This document shows positions 1-5,884 of a DNA stretch of 5,968 bases, in pieces. The notes beneath the pieces are model-generated. The model had not been told where the DNA came from and made no database searches. It saw nothing but the letters and a program-made list of their open reading frames with translations. The position numbers and the translations under genes were made by a program. Position 1 is the first letter of the stretch, and every line of letters begins with the position of its first letter. Source of the stretch: Rickettsiales bacterium (GTDB lineage Bacteria > Pseudomonadota > Alphaproteobacteria > Rickettsiales > JALZUV01); assembly GCA_023301245.1 (NCBI GenBank), contig JALZUV010000173.1:1-5968 (forward strand), written 5' to 3'.

Positions 1-108
1 TGAAATAAGAGTGGCACTCGGAATAGCCAATCGTTCTATGCTCGCGCAATTAGTGAGTATTAGCAGCATGAAAGCCATGCAAATTCGTTTTAAAATACTG
101 TTCATCAT
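1..108 (-). CDS. Probable lipoprotein, N-terminal fragment (runs off left edge)
   Basis: Reading the minus strand from 108 gives 36 open codons to the window edge with no stop. The protein begins M-M-N-S-I-L-K-R, then has a hydrophobic stretch (about residues 9-18) that ends in L-T-N-C at residues 18-21, followed by A-S. This is the layout of a lipoprotein signal peptide with Cys21 as the lipidated residue. Asn at the -1 position is not the usual Gly/Ala/Ser, so cleavage by signal peptidase II is an inference. Two adjacent ATG codons (108 and 105) are possible starts. A GAGGA Shine-Dalgarno sequence lies 4 bases before the first and 7 before the second, which favours the second. The mature part is too short to assign a family. 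The gene lies downstream of tRNA-Leu on the same strand and may be partly read from the tRNA promoter. Confidence 0.62.
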   Translation of the reverse strand, partial: MMNSILKRICMAFMLLILTNCASIERLAIPSATLIS

Positions 109-126
109 AGGTTCCTCGTGAGGCGA

Positions 127-156
127 TTATTATTACACAATTAAAGCGAAACGCAA
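127..156 (-). promoter_or_regulatory. Weak candidate promoter for the left-edge lipoprotein gene
   Basis: On the minus strand, TTGCGT (151-156) could be a -35 box. TAATAA at 130-135 (spacer 15) or at 127-132 (spacer 18) could be the -10 box. Neither spacing is the ideal 17, and the region is simply AT-rich, so this is only a candidate. The 5' untranslated leader would be short, about 10-15 bases, and would contain the GAGGA ribosome binding site. Confidence 0.25.
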
Positions 157-236
157 GCTATCGCTCTAGCGAATAAGCGGTTGTGCGCGAGATGGTGTGC
201 CCGCTAGAAAGTGAATATGCTTATGTTTTTTGGGAG

Positions 237-252
237 GTCGTTCGTTAACGAC
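237..252 (-). other. Small hairpin just downstream of tRNA-Leu
   Basis: GTCGTT (237-242) and AACGAC (247-252) are perfect inverted repeats of 6 bp around a 4-base loop, starting 3 bases after the CCA end of the tRNA. No T-run follows on the minus strand, so it is not a standard rho-independent terminator. It could be a 3'-trailer structure that affects tRNA end processing, or chance. No other terminator is visible between the tRNA and the lipoprotein gene. Confidence 0.3.
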
Positions 253-255
253 TTA

Positions 256-340
256 TGGTGCCTCAGGAGGGAATCGAACCCACACTCCTTGCAGAACCGG
301 ATTTTGAATCCGGCGCGTCTACCAATTCCGCCACTGAGGC
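256..340 (-). tRNA. tRNA-Leu (anticodon CAA), CCA end encoded
   Basis: The minus strand folds as a class II tRNA of 85 bases. The acceptor stem is GCCTCAG/CTGAGGC (7 perfect pairs), followed by discriminator A and an encoded CCA (256-258). The D-stem is GCG/CGC with a GGTAGA-type loop. The anticodon stem is CCGGA/TCCGG with loop TTCAAAA, which places anticodon CAA at 304-306, so it reads UUG leucine codons. The 13-base variable arm can form 4 pairs (two of them G-U) around a GCAA tetraloop. The T-loop is TTCGATT. The long variable arm and the A73 discriminator are leucine identity features. One oddity is that the T-stem (GTGGG/CCCTC) has a U-U mismatch at its second pair (positions 50-64). 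A promoter lies directly upstream. Confidence 0.96.
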
Positions 341-361
341 ACACCAATAAGATAGAGGCGC

Positions 362-389
362 ACTATAAACATGGGCTCCAAAAGGTCAA
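362..389 (-). promoter_or_regulatory. Sigma70-type promoter of tRNA-Leu
   Basis: On the minus strand, TTGACC (384-389) and TATAGT (362-367) form near-consensus -35 and -10 boxes with a 16-base spacer. Transcription would start near 355, about 15 bases before the tRNA. The bases right after the -10 box are GC-rich (GCGCC). In stable-RNA promoters such a discriminator goes with growth-rate and ppGpp control, so stringent regulation is a plausible inference here. Confidence 0.75.
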
Positions 390-544
390 TGAGTTAGGGG
401 GCTTCAAATTGCAAAAGTTAATTCGCAGTTCAAATCGTAGCTACGGTTAGGCGTTGTAGGCGAAGTCGTGGTGGTTGGGTTTACTCCTGTTATCGTTCTC
501 TCGTTAAATGCAGAGCATATTAACCTGCTGAAGGAGGCTGCAAT
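390..544. other. Non-coding gap between the tRNA-Leu promoter and the ndk terminator
   Basis: I see no convincing gene, RNA or promoter here on either strand. The open frames are short and lack ribosome binding sites. The one symmetric element is the 10-base palindrome CGTAGCTACG at 436-445, which could be chance. Confidence 0.5.
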
Positions 545-578
545 AAAAAACCCCCGCTAGCGTTGGCTGGCGAGGGTT
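545..578 (-). terminator. Rho-independent terminator of ndk
   Basis: On the minus strand, a 13-position stem (549-561 paired with 566-578) has 11 Watson-Crick pairs, one G-T pair and one C-A mismatch. It closes a 4-base loop and is followed by six T's (545-550). It starts about 28 bases after the ndk stop codon. On the plus strand the hairpin is followed only by a weak TTCTTTT run, so it mainly serves ndk. Confidence 0.88.
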
Positions 579-605
579 CTTTTAAAGAAGGTAAATTCTT
601 AACTA

Positions 606-1028
606 CTAGCCAACGATTTCGTTGTCGTTGAAGAAGAATTTAATTTCGTGTGCGGCAGCTTCGTCAGAATCTGAACCGTGCACGCTGTTAGCTTCGATGC
701 TTTCGGCGAAATCTTTGCGGATAGTGCCAGCGTCAGCGTCTTCAGGGTTAGTTGCACCCATAATTTCGCGGTTTTTCAAGATAGCGTTTTCGCCTTCGAG
801 AACTTGAACAACAACAGGGCCTGAAGTCATGAAACTTACAAGGTCGCCATAAAATGGGCGTTCTTTGTGCGCTTCGTAAAATTCTTTAGCTTGGTTATCG
901 CTAAGGTGAACACGTTTTGATGCTACGATGCGAAGACCGCTTTCTTCAAAACGTTGAGTGATTGCACCTGTTAGGTTGCGGCGAGTTGCATCAGGTTTGA
1001 TGATAGAAAAAGTACGTTGAACAGCCAT
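606..1028 (-). CDS. ndk: Nucleoside diphosphate kinase
   Basis: Ndk transfers the gamma-phosphate of ATP to other nucleoside diphosphates through a phosphohistidine intermediate, balancing the cytosolic NTP and dNTP pools. The 140-residue length is the normal bacterial size. The start RTFSIIKPDA carries nucleotide-site Lys11. The signature NSVHGSDS holds catalytic His117. Arg87, Thr93, Arg104 and Asn114 stand at the expected active-site places, and FMTSGPVVVQVLEGENA is the usual core strand and helix. The ATG is preceded by GGAG at a 6-base gap, which fixes the start. The gene has its own promoter (1062-1089) and its own terminator (545-578), so it appears monocistronic although it lies 62 bases behind yihY on the same strand. 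No odd features are seen. Confidence 0.98.
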   Translation of the reverse strand: MAVQRTFSIIKPDATRRNLTGAITQRFEESGLRIVASKRVHLSDNQAKEFYEAHKERPFYGDLVSFMTSGPVVVQVLEGENAILKNREIMGATNPEDADAGTIRKDFAESIEANSVHGSDSDEAAAHEIKFFFNDNEIVG

Positions 1029-1061
1029 GGTTAGCTCCTATTAATTGTAATTATGCAGGGG

Positions 1062-1089
1062 CTTATACCATGCGTAACCATGATTGCAA
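1062..1089 (-). promoter_or_regulatory. Candidate promoter of ndk
   Basis: On the minus strand, TTGCAA (1084-1089) and TATAAG (1062-1067) are separated by 16 bases, a good sigma70-like pair. The start would fall near 1055 and give a leader of roughly 27 bases before the ndk ATG, including its GGAG site. The -35 box begins one base after the yihY stop codon, so ndk can be transcribed independently of yihY. Confidence 0.6.
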
Positions 1090-1090
1090 G

Positions 1091-2032
1091 CTACTCTTGT
1101 TCGGCTTCTAGGTCATTTTTGGCAGGGGGTTCGACCCCTTCTGGGGTTTCTTCTTTTTCTTCGACAGTTGTGCCCGAAGCGCGAATGAGTTGATAATTAA
1201 ATTCGGCGCCAAAAATGAAGATAACATTGATAATGAAAAAGAATAATAAGGCTGCAATTATCCCCGCGAGCGAACCGTAAATAAGGTTTACTTGATCGAA
1301 GGTTAGGAGGTAAAGCCGCAGGCCTTTTACTGCCAAGGTCCATAATAGCACAGTGGTAAGCGCACCTGGAATAATCGCGGCGAGGTTTTGCTTAATATTG
1401 GGCAAGGTATAATAAGCCAGCGCCACAAGGCAAAATAGTAAGGCGCCAGAAATAAACTGTAGGTTCACCCCGAGGTTTTTTGTCTCTTCATAATGCATGC
1501 TAATGCCCGTTGTTTGTTCAATCCACACGATGAACGCAGGGGCGATGAGCAGCGTAAGCATGACTGTCATAATTAATGCGGTAAAAATAAGTAACTGGCC
1601 AATTGACCAGAGCCTGCGCCATATATAGGCAGGCGGTGTACCCACATGGTAGGCGCGATTAAGCACGGTGCGATAGCCCTCGACCGCGCTTGATGCTGTC
1701 CATAAAGCGGCCAACATCGAGATGGTAAGTAGGCCACGCGGCGGGCCATCAACAATTTCGTCAATGCGCGGCAATAATACAGAGATAGCATCGCGCGGGA
1801 GGATGTTTTTAAGGATGAGAATAAACTCGCGCCCCAATTCTCCTTCGCCCATAAAGCCTGCGAGCGCTACAATAAACACTAGAAATGGAAAGAGCGATAG
1901 TAGCCCCATAAACGATAAATATCCCGCATGTTCAATACCATCATGGGTGATAATGGTATGTTCCATCGCACGTATAATCGCTTTGGGAATTCGTTTGGCA
2001 CTGGTGAGCATGTGCATAGGGTAAGAGAGCAC
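1091..2032 (-). CDS. YihY/BrkB-family inner-membrane protein
   Basis: This is a member of the YihY/virulence-factor BrkB family (once misnamed ribonuclease BN), multi-pass inner-membrane proteins with no settled biochemical role. About six hydrophobic segments are visible, near residues 38-60, 99-119, 143-172, 192-211, 216-239 and 250-277. Family hallmarks are the early LSLFPFLVFIVALAGF segment, the WTASSAVEGYRTVLNRAY motif (residues 111-128) and the late YGSLAGIIAALLFFF...FGAEFNYQL region. A hydrophilic, strongly acidic tail (about residues 288-313) follows the last segment. The frame opens with GTG at 2032, and ATG codons at 2017 and 2011 are alternatives. None has a recognisable Shine-Dalgarno sequence, so the true start may be up to 7 codons further in. 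It is divergent from the NfeD/SPFH cluster, and no strong promoter is visible in the gap. Confidence 0.9.
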   Translation of the reverse strand: MLSYPMHMLTSAKRIPKAIIRAMEHTIITHDGIEHAGYLSFMGLLSLFPFLVFIVALAGFMGEGELGREFILILKNILPRDAISVLLPRIDEIVDGPPRGLLTISMLAALWTASSAVEGYRTVLNRAYHVGTPPAYIWRRLWSIGQLLIFTALIMTVMLTLLIAPAFIVWIEQTTGISMHYEETKNLGVNLQFISGALLFCLVALAYYTLPNIKQNLAAIIPGALTTVLLWTLAVKGLRLYLLTFDQVNLIYGSLAGIIAALLFFFIINVIFIFGAEFNYQLIRASGTTVEEKEETPEGVEPPAKNDLEAEQE

Positions 2033-2078
2033 AAAGCATTTGTCACTCTTTGATGTTTATTAAGGTTGCTAAAATAGT

Positions 2079-2083
2079 GAGGG
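2079..2083 (+). promoter_or_regulatory. Ribosome binding site deciding the NfeD-like start
   Basis: GAGGG lies 8 bases before the ATG at 2092. The upstream in-frame TTG (2050) and ATG (2053) have no purine-rich site, and the ATG at 2101 is 17 bases away. This favours 2092 as the start and shortens the longest open frame by 14 codons. Confidence 0.6.
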
Positions 2084-2091
2084 CTAGCATA

Positions 2092-2568
2092 ATGCGTGAT
2101 ATGGAAACTCTTTTAACGCTTGAAAATTCTCCTTATTTATGGCTCGCACTTGGCGCGATGCTTTTAACGATTGAGGTGCTGGGCGCTTCGGGTATTGGTT
2201 TTTTATTCGCAGGGCTTGGTGCGGTTATCGCGGCAGTTTTGGCGCATCTGGGTTGGGCGGAAACTATCTGGGCGCAAACGGCGTGGTTCTTTGCGGCTAC
2301 CAGCCTATGGGCAGTACTGCTTTGGCTGCCGATGAAAAAACTCAAAATGCAAAAGCACGGCGGCAGCGATGGCTATAATAATATGGTCGGTGATGAAGCT
2401 ATTGTTTCAGAAGAAGGTCTACAGCCCAATAAAAGGGGCAAAGTGCGTTGGTCGGGCACGGTAATGAATGCGAAACTCGCGCAAGATGCGCCAGCGGTTG
2501 CAGCTAATGCAGCGGTGATTATTAAACAAGTAAAAGGTACGGTGCTTATTGTTGCGCCTGAAAAATAG
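2092..2568 (+). CDS. NfeD-like membrane protein (YbbJ type), partner of SPFH protein
   Basis: This is a short NfeD-family protein of 158 residues, close in size to E. coli YbbJ. The N-terminal half has hydrophobic segments near residues 15-31, 33-53 and 62-80. A basic stretch (MKKLKMQKH) follows, and then a soluble C-terminal domain (about 97-156). That domain, which starts at MVGDEAIV, contains GKVRWSG and ends in VKGTVLIVAP, is the small OB-fold beta-barrel typical of the family. In this family the protein sits beside an SPFH/band 7 gene and is thought to interact with its product at the membrane, and here that gene follows after 6 bases. The start was chosen at ATG 2092 from the GAGGG site, and the frame is open further upstream to TTG 2050. 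The protease domain of long NfeD proteins is absent, as expected for this class. It is probably the first gene of the four-gene cluster. Confidence 0.88.
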   Translation: MRDMETLLTLENSPYLWLALGAMLLTIEVLGASGIGFLFAGLGAVIAAVLAHLGWAETIWAQTAWFFAATSLWAVLLWLPMKKLKMQKHGGSDGYNNMVGDEAIVSEEGLQPNKRGKVRWSGTVMNAKLAQDAPAVAANAAVIIKQVKGTVLIVAPEK

Positions 2569-2574
2569 GAAATT

Positions 2575-3555
2575 ATGATGGCTGATTTTGGAACAGTTTT
2601 AAGCTTACTCGTCACTTTTGGCGTGGTGCTAGTGGTATGGAAGGGCGTAAAAATCGTCCCACAACAACAGCAATGGATTGTGCAAAAATTAGGTAAATTT
2701 GATAGGCGTTTAGATGCAGGTTTAAACTTGTTAATTCCGTTTATTGAGGAGGTTAGTTACAAGCATTCACTCAAAGAATATGCCAATGATGTGCAAGAAC
2801 AAACGGCCATCACGCGCGATAATGTAACGCTGCTAATGGATGGTGTAATTTACACCCGTATTACGGATGCAAAGCAGGCCAGCTACGGGGTGTCTGACCC
2901 TATTTATGCGGTGACGCAATTGGCGCAAACCACCATGCGTTCTGAAATTGGTAAGCTTACGTTAGACCAATGTTTTGAAGAGCGCGAAGTGCTGAATGCA
3001 AATATTGTGAACTCTATTAACGAGGCAGCACAAACATGGGGTATTCAATGTATGCGTTACGAAATTCGTAACATTACGCCTCCCACTACTGTGTTGCAGG
3101 CGATGGAATTACAAGTGGCGGCGGAACGTAAAAAACGTGCTGAAATTTTAGATTCTGAAGGTCGGAAGCAATCACAAATTAATATTGCTGAAGCGGAAAA
3201 ACAGGAGGTGGTACTAGAATCGGAAGCCTCGAAAATTGACCAAATTAACCGCGCACAAGGCGAGGCCGAAGCTATCCGTGAAGTGGCAAATGCCAATGCA
3301 GAAGGAATTCGCCTCGTAGCAAGTGCCATTAGTGAAAAAGGTGGAACCGATGCAGTGGCGCTGAAAGTGGCCGAGCAATATGTGAATGCATTTGCGAAAA
3401 TTGCGCAAGAATCGACCACCATGCTTTTACCTGCGAATGCGAATGATGCAGGCAGTATGGTTGCCCAAGCCATTAGCGTGTTTGAACAGGTTAAGCAAAG
3501 CACGGCGGCCACTACGGCTGCAGGCGCTGGCCCTTGGGATAAAAAGAAATCCTAG
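2575..3555 (+). CDS. qmcA: SPFH/band 7 membrane protein, QmcA type
   Basis: This protein belongs to the stomatin/prohibitin/flotillin/HflK (SPFH) superfamily and most resembles QmcA, whose relatives form large membrane-bound cages or microdomain scaffolds and influence membrane protein quality control. It has one N-terminal membrane segment (about residues 6-24) followed by the motif VPQQQQWIVQKLGKFDR. The SPFH domain (about 26-175) includes LNLLIPFIEEV, DNVTLLMDGVIYTRITD and RYEIRNITPP. A long Ala/Glu/Lys-rich coiled coil (about 177-250) and a C-terminal helix region follow, ending in an Ala/Thr-rich tail with basic KKKS. The length of 326 is normal. Two adjacent ATG codons (2575 and 2578) are possible starts. 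The AGGAA site overlapping the upstream stop codon fits the second better. The 6-base gap to the NfeD-like gene indicates translational coupling. Confidence 0.92.
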   Translation: MMADFGTVLSLLVTFGVVLVVWKGVKIVPQQQQWIVQKLGKFDRRLDAGLNLLIPFIEEVSYKHSLKEYANDVQEQTAITRDNVTLLMDGVIYTRITDAKQASYGVSDPIYAVTQLAQTTMRSEIGKLTLDQCFEEREVLNANIVNSINEAAQTWGIQCMRYEIRNITPPTTVLQAMELQVAAERKKRAEILDSEGRKQSQINIAEAEKQEVVLESEASKIDQINRAQGEAEAIREVANANAEGIRLVASAISEKGGTDAVALKVAEQYVNAFAKIAQESTTMLLPANANDAGSMVAQAISVFEQVKQSTAATTAAGAGPWDKKKS

Positions 3556-3575
3556 CGCCGCAGATAGGCTAATTG

Positions 3576-5135
3576 ATGAAAACTGATTTTCTCGTTATCG
3601 GTAGCGGAGTCGCGGGCATTTGGTATGCATTGCGCATGGCTGAACATGGGTCAGTCACGGTTATCACTAAAAAGAATAAGGCCGAATCTAACACTAATTA
3701 TGCGCAAGGCGGCATTGCCGCCGTAATGTCGCCGCTTGATAGTTTTGATAGCCATATTGACGATACGCTGAGTGCAGGGGCAGGCATTTGCGACCGTGCA
3801 GTGGTAGAGCAAGTGGTGCGCGAAGGCCCTGATTGCGTGCGCGAATTAATGGCAATGGGTGCTCGTTTTAGCCGCCAAGATGAAGATTTGCACCTTGGGC
3901 GTGAAGGAGGGCATTCGGCGCATCGCATCGTGCATCATGCCGATATGACAGGGCGTGAAATTGAACGTGTGCTACTCAAACAAATGGCGGCCAATAAAAA
4001 TATTAATTTGCTGGAACATCATTATTGTGTCGATTTTTTGATGCAGGAAAACCGCTGCCTTGGCGCGCAAGTGCTTGATACAAAATCGGATAAATTATTT
4101 AAAGTACGTGCCACTACTACCTTGCTCGCCAGCGGTGGGTCAGGCCGATTATTCCAACATACCACCAATCCTGCAGTGGCTACGGGCGATGGTGCAGCCA
4201 TGGCATGGCGTGCAGGCGCAAAAATTGCCAATATGGAATTTGTGCAATTTCACCCAACTAGCTTGTACCATGAAGGCGAGTCGGTCTTTCTAATTTCCGA
4301 AGCGGTGCGCGGGGCAGGGGCGTTCCTTATCAATTCTGATGGTGAGCGTTTTATGCAAAGCTACCACCCGCTGGGCGATTTAGCGCCGCGCGATATTGTG
4401 GCGCGTGGCATTGACGAGCAGTTGAAATCGCGTGGCGAAGAATGCGTCTATTTAGATGCAACTTATTTGCCTGAAACCGAAATTAAATCGCATTTCCCTA
4501 ACATTGCCGCCATGTGCAAAAAATATGGCGTTGATATAATGACGCAACCAGTGCCAGTGGTTCCTGCCGCGCATTATCAATGTGGTGGGGTAATTACGGG
4601 CAAGCAAGCTCGCACCAGTATCGAGGCACTCTTGGCGTGTGGCGAAGTGGCCTATACGGGCTTGCATGGGGCAAATCGCCTAGCCAGTAATTCGCTGTTA
4701 GAGGCGTTGGTGTTTAGCACTCATGCGGTGGAGGCTAGCTTGCAAGAATTTAATAAGTCGGCATTACGCGCGAGCGAGGCGCAGCCCATCGGTGCTGAAG
4801 TTGCCTCATCCGCTGAGGCGGCTGCGAACGATAAAATTGACGAACTTCGCCAGAATCTCCGTCGCTTAATGTGGCACGAAGTGGGGATTGTGCGGCGGGA
4901 ATCAGTATTGAAGAAAACTGCCATGGCATTAGAGGAGTTAACGACGCAAGTGGAGGCACTTTATAGTGCTCATCGCGTGAGTGTCGAGCTTTGCGAATTA
5001 CGCAACCTTGTGCAAGTAGCGGTAATGGTAGTGCAGTCGGCGCTTATGCGTAAAGAAAGCCGCGGCCTACATTCCATCAAAGATTACCCTGAGCGCTCTA
5101 GCGATTTTGAAGCGCCAACCATTATTAAACAATAG
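3576..5135 (+). CDS. nadB: L-aspartate oxidase
   Basis: NadB oxidises L-aspartate to iminoaspartate with FAD, passing electrons to oxygen or fumarate. Quinolinate synthase NadA then uses the product in de novo NAD synthesis. The 519 residues follow the succinate dehydrogenase/fumarate reductase flavoprotein plan. The FAD fold is VIGSGVAG (residues 7-14), followed by NTNYAQGGIAAV (39-50) and GREGGHSAHR. Expected active-site residues are present: Glu110, His226 in QFHPTS, Arg272 in APRDIVARG, His333 in PAAHYQCGG and Arg368 in GANRLASNSLLEAL. The helical C-terminal domain carries the NadB-typical RKESRGLH (492-499), which separates it from SdhA/FrdA. An Ala/Ser-rich variable linker lies near 390-420. 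ATG 3576 was chosen over TTG 3573, though the ribosome site (TAGG, 7 bases away) is weak. The 20-base gap after qmcA suggests co-transcription. nadA and nadC are not nearby. Confidence 0.97.
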   Translation: MKTDFLVIGSGVAGIWYALRMAEHGSVTVITKKNKAESNTNYAQGGIAAVMSPLDSFDSHIDDTLSAGAGICDRAVVEQVVREGPDCVRELMAMGARFSRQDEDLHLGREGGHSAHRIVHHADMTGREIERVLLKQMAANKNINLLEHHYCVDFLMQENRCLGAQVLDTKSDKLFKVRATTTLLASGGSGRLFQHTTNPAVATGDGAAMAWRAGAKIANMEFVQFHPTSLYHEGESVFLISEAVRGAGAFLINSDGERFMQSYHPLGDLAPRDIVARGIDEQLKSRGEECVYLDATYLPETEIKSHFPNIAAMCKKYGVDIMTQPVPVVPAAHYQCGGVITGKQARTSIEALLACGEVAYTGLHGANRLASNSLLEALVFSTHAVEASLQEFNKSALRASEAQPIGAEVASSAEAAANDKIDELRQNLRRLMWHEVGIVRRESVLKKTAMALEELTTQVEALYSAHRVSVELCELRNLVQVAVMVVQSALMRKESRGLHSIKDYPERSSDFEAPTIIKQ

Positions 5136-5144
5136 GAGAGACTA

Positions 5145-5528
5145 ATGAGCGAAGTGGAAACTGGAAAATGCCATTGCGGCGATGTTAAAATTTCATACGG
5201 GAAAGAAGCTCAGTTCAAATTTTCATGCCATTGCGATACGTGCCAAAAACTTGTCAGTGGTGGTAGATTACTTGGCTTTGGTGTTAAAGAGGATACCGTA
5301 TCCGTTGAAGGTGAGGTGAGTTCATACGCCTATGCTGGCGGCAGTGGCAAGCCTATCACTCTATCGTTTTGCCCAAAATGTAGCACTCAAATGTTTGCTC
5401 GGCCTGAAGCGATAGAGGGAATGATTGTGATTCGCGCTAATGCAATGGATGCCCCTAAGAGCTTTGCCCCTGAGAAGTTTCTCTTCACAGAAGATGCTTG
5501 TGGTTGGGATTGCACCTCAATTGATTAA
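5145..5528 (+). CDS. GFA/CENP-V family zinc-binding protein
   Basis: This small protein (127 residues) has the GFA (glutathione-dependent formaldehyde-activating enzyme, also called CENP-V) fold, a zinc-bearing beta structure. The metal ligands expected for the family are visible: Cys9 and Cys11 in GKCHCG, Cys28, Cys30 and Cys33 in SCHCDTCQ, and Cys76 and Cys79 in FCPKCS. The usual FCPxCG has Ser in place of Gly here. Two extra cysteines (119 and 123) lie near the C-terminus. Only a few members have a shown link to glutathione and formaldehyde chemistry, so the substrate is unknown and the family name should not be read as a function. The start is well set by AGGAG at a 6-base gap, and this site overlaps the nadB stop codon. 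It is the last gene before the shared terminator. Confidence 0.9.
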   Translation: MSEVETGKCHCGDVKISYGKEAQFKFSCHCDTCQKLVSGGRLLGFGVKEDTVSVEGEVSSYAYAGGSGKPITLSFCPKCSTQMFARPEAIEGMIVIRANAMDAPKSFAPEKFLFTEDACGWDCTSID

Positions 5529-5559
5529 CCCGCTATATTGCGTGTGAATATAAGGTAAT

Positions 5560-5597
5560 AAAAAACCCCGCTTACTTAATAGTAAGCGGGGTTTTTT
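5560..5597. terminator. Bidirectional rho-independent terminator between convergent genes
   Basis: This is a perfect inverted repeat. A6 plus an 11-base arm beginning CCCCGC (5560-5576) pairs fully with the matching arm plus T6 (5581-5597) around the 4-base loop TAAT. Because the A-run and T-run are symmetric, the same hairpin gives a GC stem followed by a T-run on both strands. It can stop the plus-strand cluster after the GFA gene and the minus-strand ribosomal pair after rpmA. Confidence 0.95.
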
Positions 5598-5617
5598 GAA
5601 TATTTTAGGCAGTTAAA

Positions 5618-5881
5618 TTACGCTGCTACAGCTGTTTCAACCGATACATAAGTACGGCCTTTGGCTTTTTTGGCGAATCTAATTTGGCCTTCTGTTTTAG
5701 CGAAAAGCGTATGGTCTTTGCCCATGCCTACATTTTCACCAGGGTACACTTTAGTACCGCGTTGGCGCACAATGATGTTACCAGGGATAACATGCTCGCC
5801 GCCGTATTTTTTTACACCAAGGCGGCGACCTTCTGAGTCGCGACCGTTATTGGAACTACCACCTGCTTTTTTATGAGCCAT
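5618..5881 (-). CDS. rpmA: 50S ribosomal protein L27
   Basis: L27 is a large-subunit ribosomal protein whose N-terminal tail reaches the peptidyl transferase centre and helps position the tRNA ends. The 87-residue sequence starts MAHKKAGGSSNNGRDSEG and contains the family core GGEHVIPGNIIVRQRGTKVYPGENVGMGKDHTLFA split over residues 27-61. A basic C-terminal region and an AAVAA-like end follow. The N-terminus starts directly with the mature AHKKAGG form and has no cleavable extension of the Firmicutes type. The ATG follows a GAGGAG site at about 9 bases, which lies inside the last codons of the upstream gene, and the two genes are only 3 bases apart, so translational coupling is likely. The shared terminator sits about 20 bases after the stop, so obgE, often next in this operon, is not co-transcribed here. 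Confidence 0.98.
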   Translation of the reverse strand: MAHKKAGGSSNNGRDSEGRRLGVKKYGGEHVIPGNIIVRQRGTKVYPGENVGMGKDHTLFAKTEGQIRFAKKAKGRTYVSVETAVAA

Positions 5882-5884
5882 GAG

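Noticed and set aside
256..340. tRNA-Leu as an integration site for a mobile element
   Set aside because: I saw no second copy of the tRNA 3' end and no integrase gene in the window, and the neighbours are core genes.
436..445. 10-base palindrome CGTAGCTACG as a possible operator
   Set aside because: It is isolated, short and more than 45 bases upstream of the tRNA -35 box, with no second copy seen. It is compatible with chance.
211..450. 79-codon plus-strand open frame across the tRNA region
   Set aside because: It runs antisense through the whole tRNA-Leu gene and its promoter, has no ribosome binding site of note, and its peptide is the translated tRNA complement.
1722..2024. 100-codon plus-strand open frame inside yihY
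   Set aside because: It lies antisense within a well-supported membrane protein gene, and its composition is what the complement of hydrophobic codons gives.
3057..3512. 151-codon minus-strand open frame inside the SPFH gene
   Set aside because: It is a long antisense shadow of the Ala/Glu-rich coiled-coil codons. Its Ser/Ala/Cys-rich peptide has no recognisable domain and no fitting ribosome site.
5145..5528. GFA-family gene as a recent horizontal acquisition
   Set aside because: By eye its base composition is close to its neighbours, and it is tightly packed behind nadB with the ribosome site overlapping the stop codon, so there is no sequence sign of insertion.
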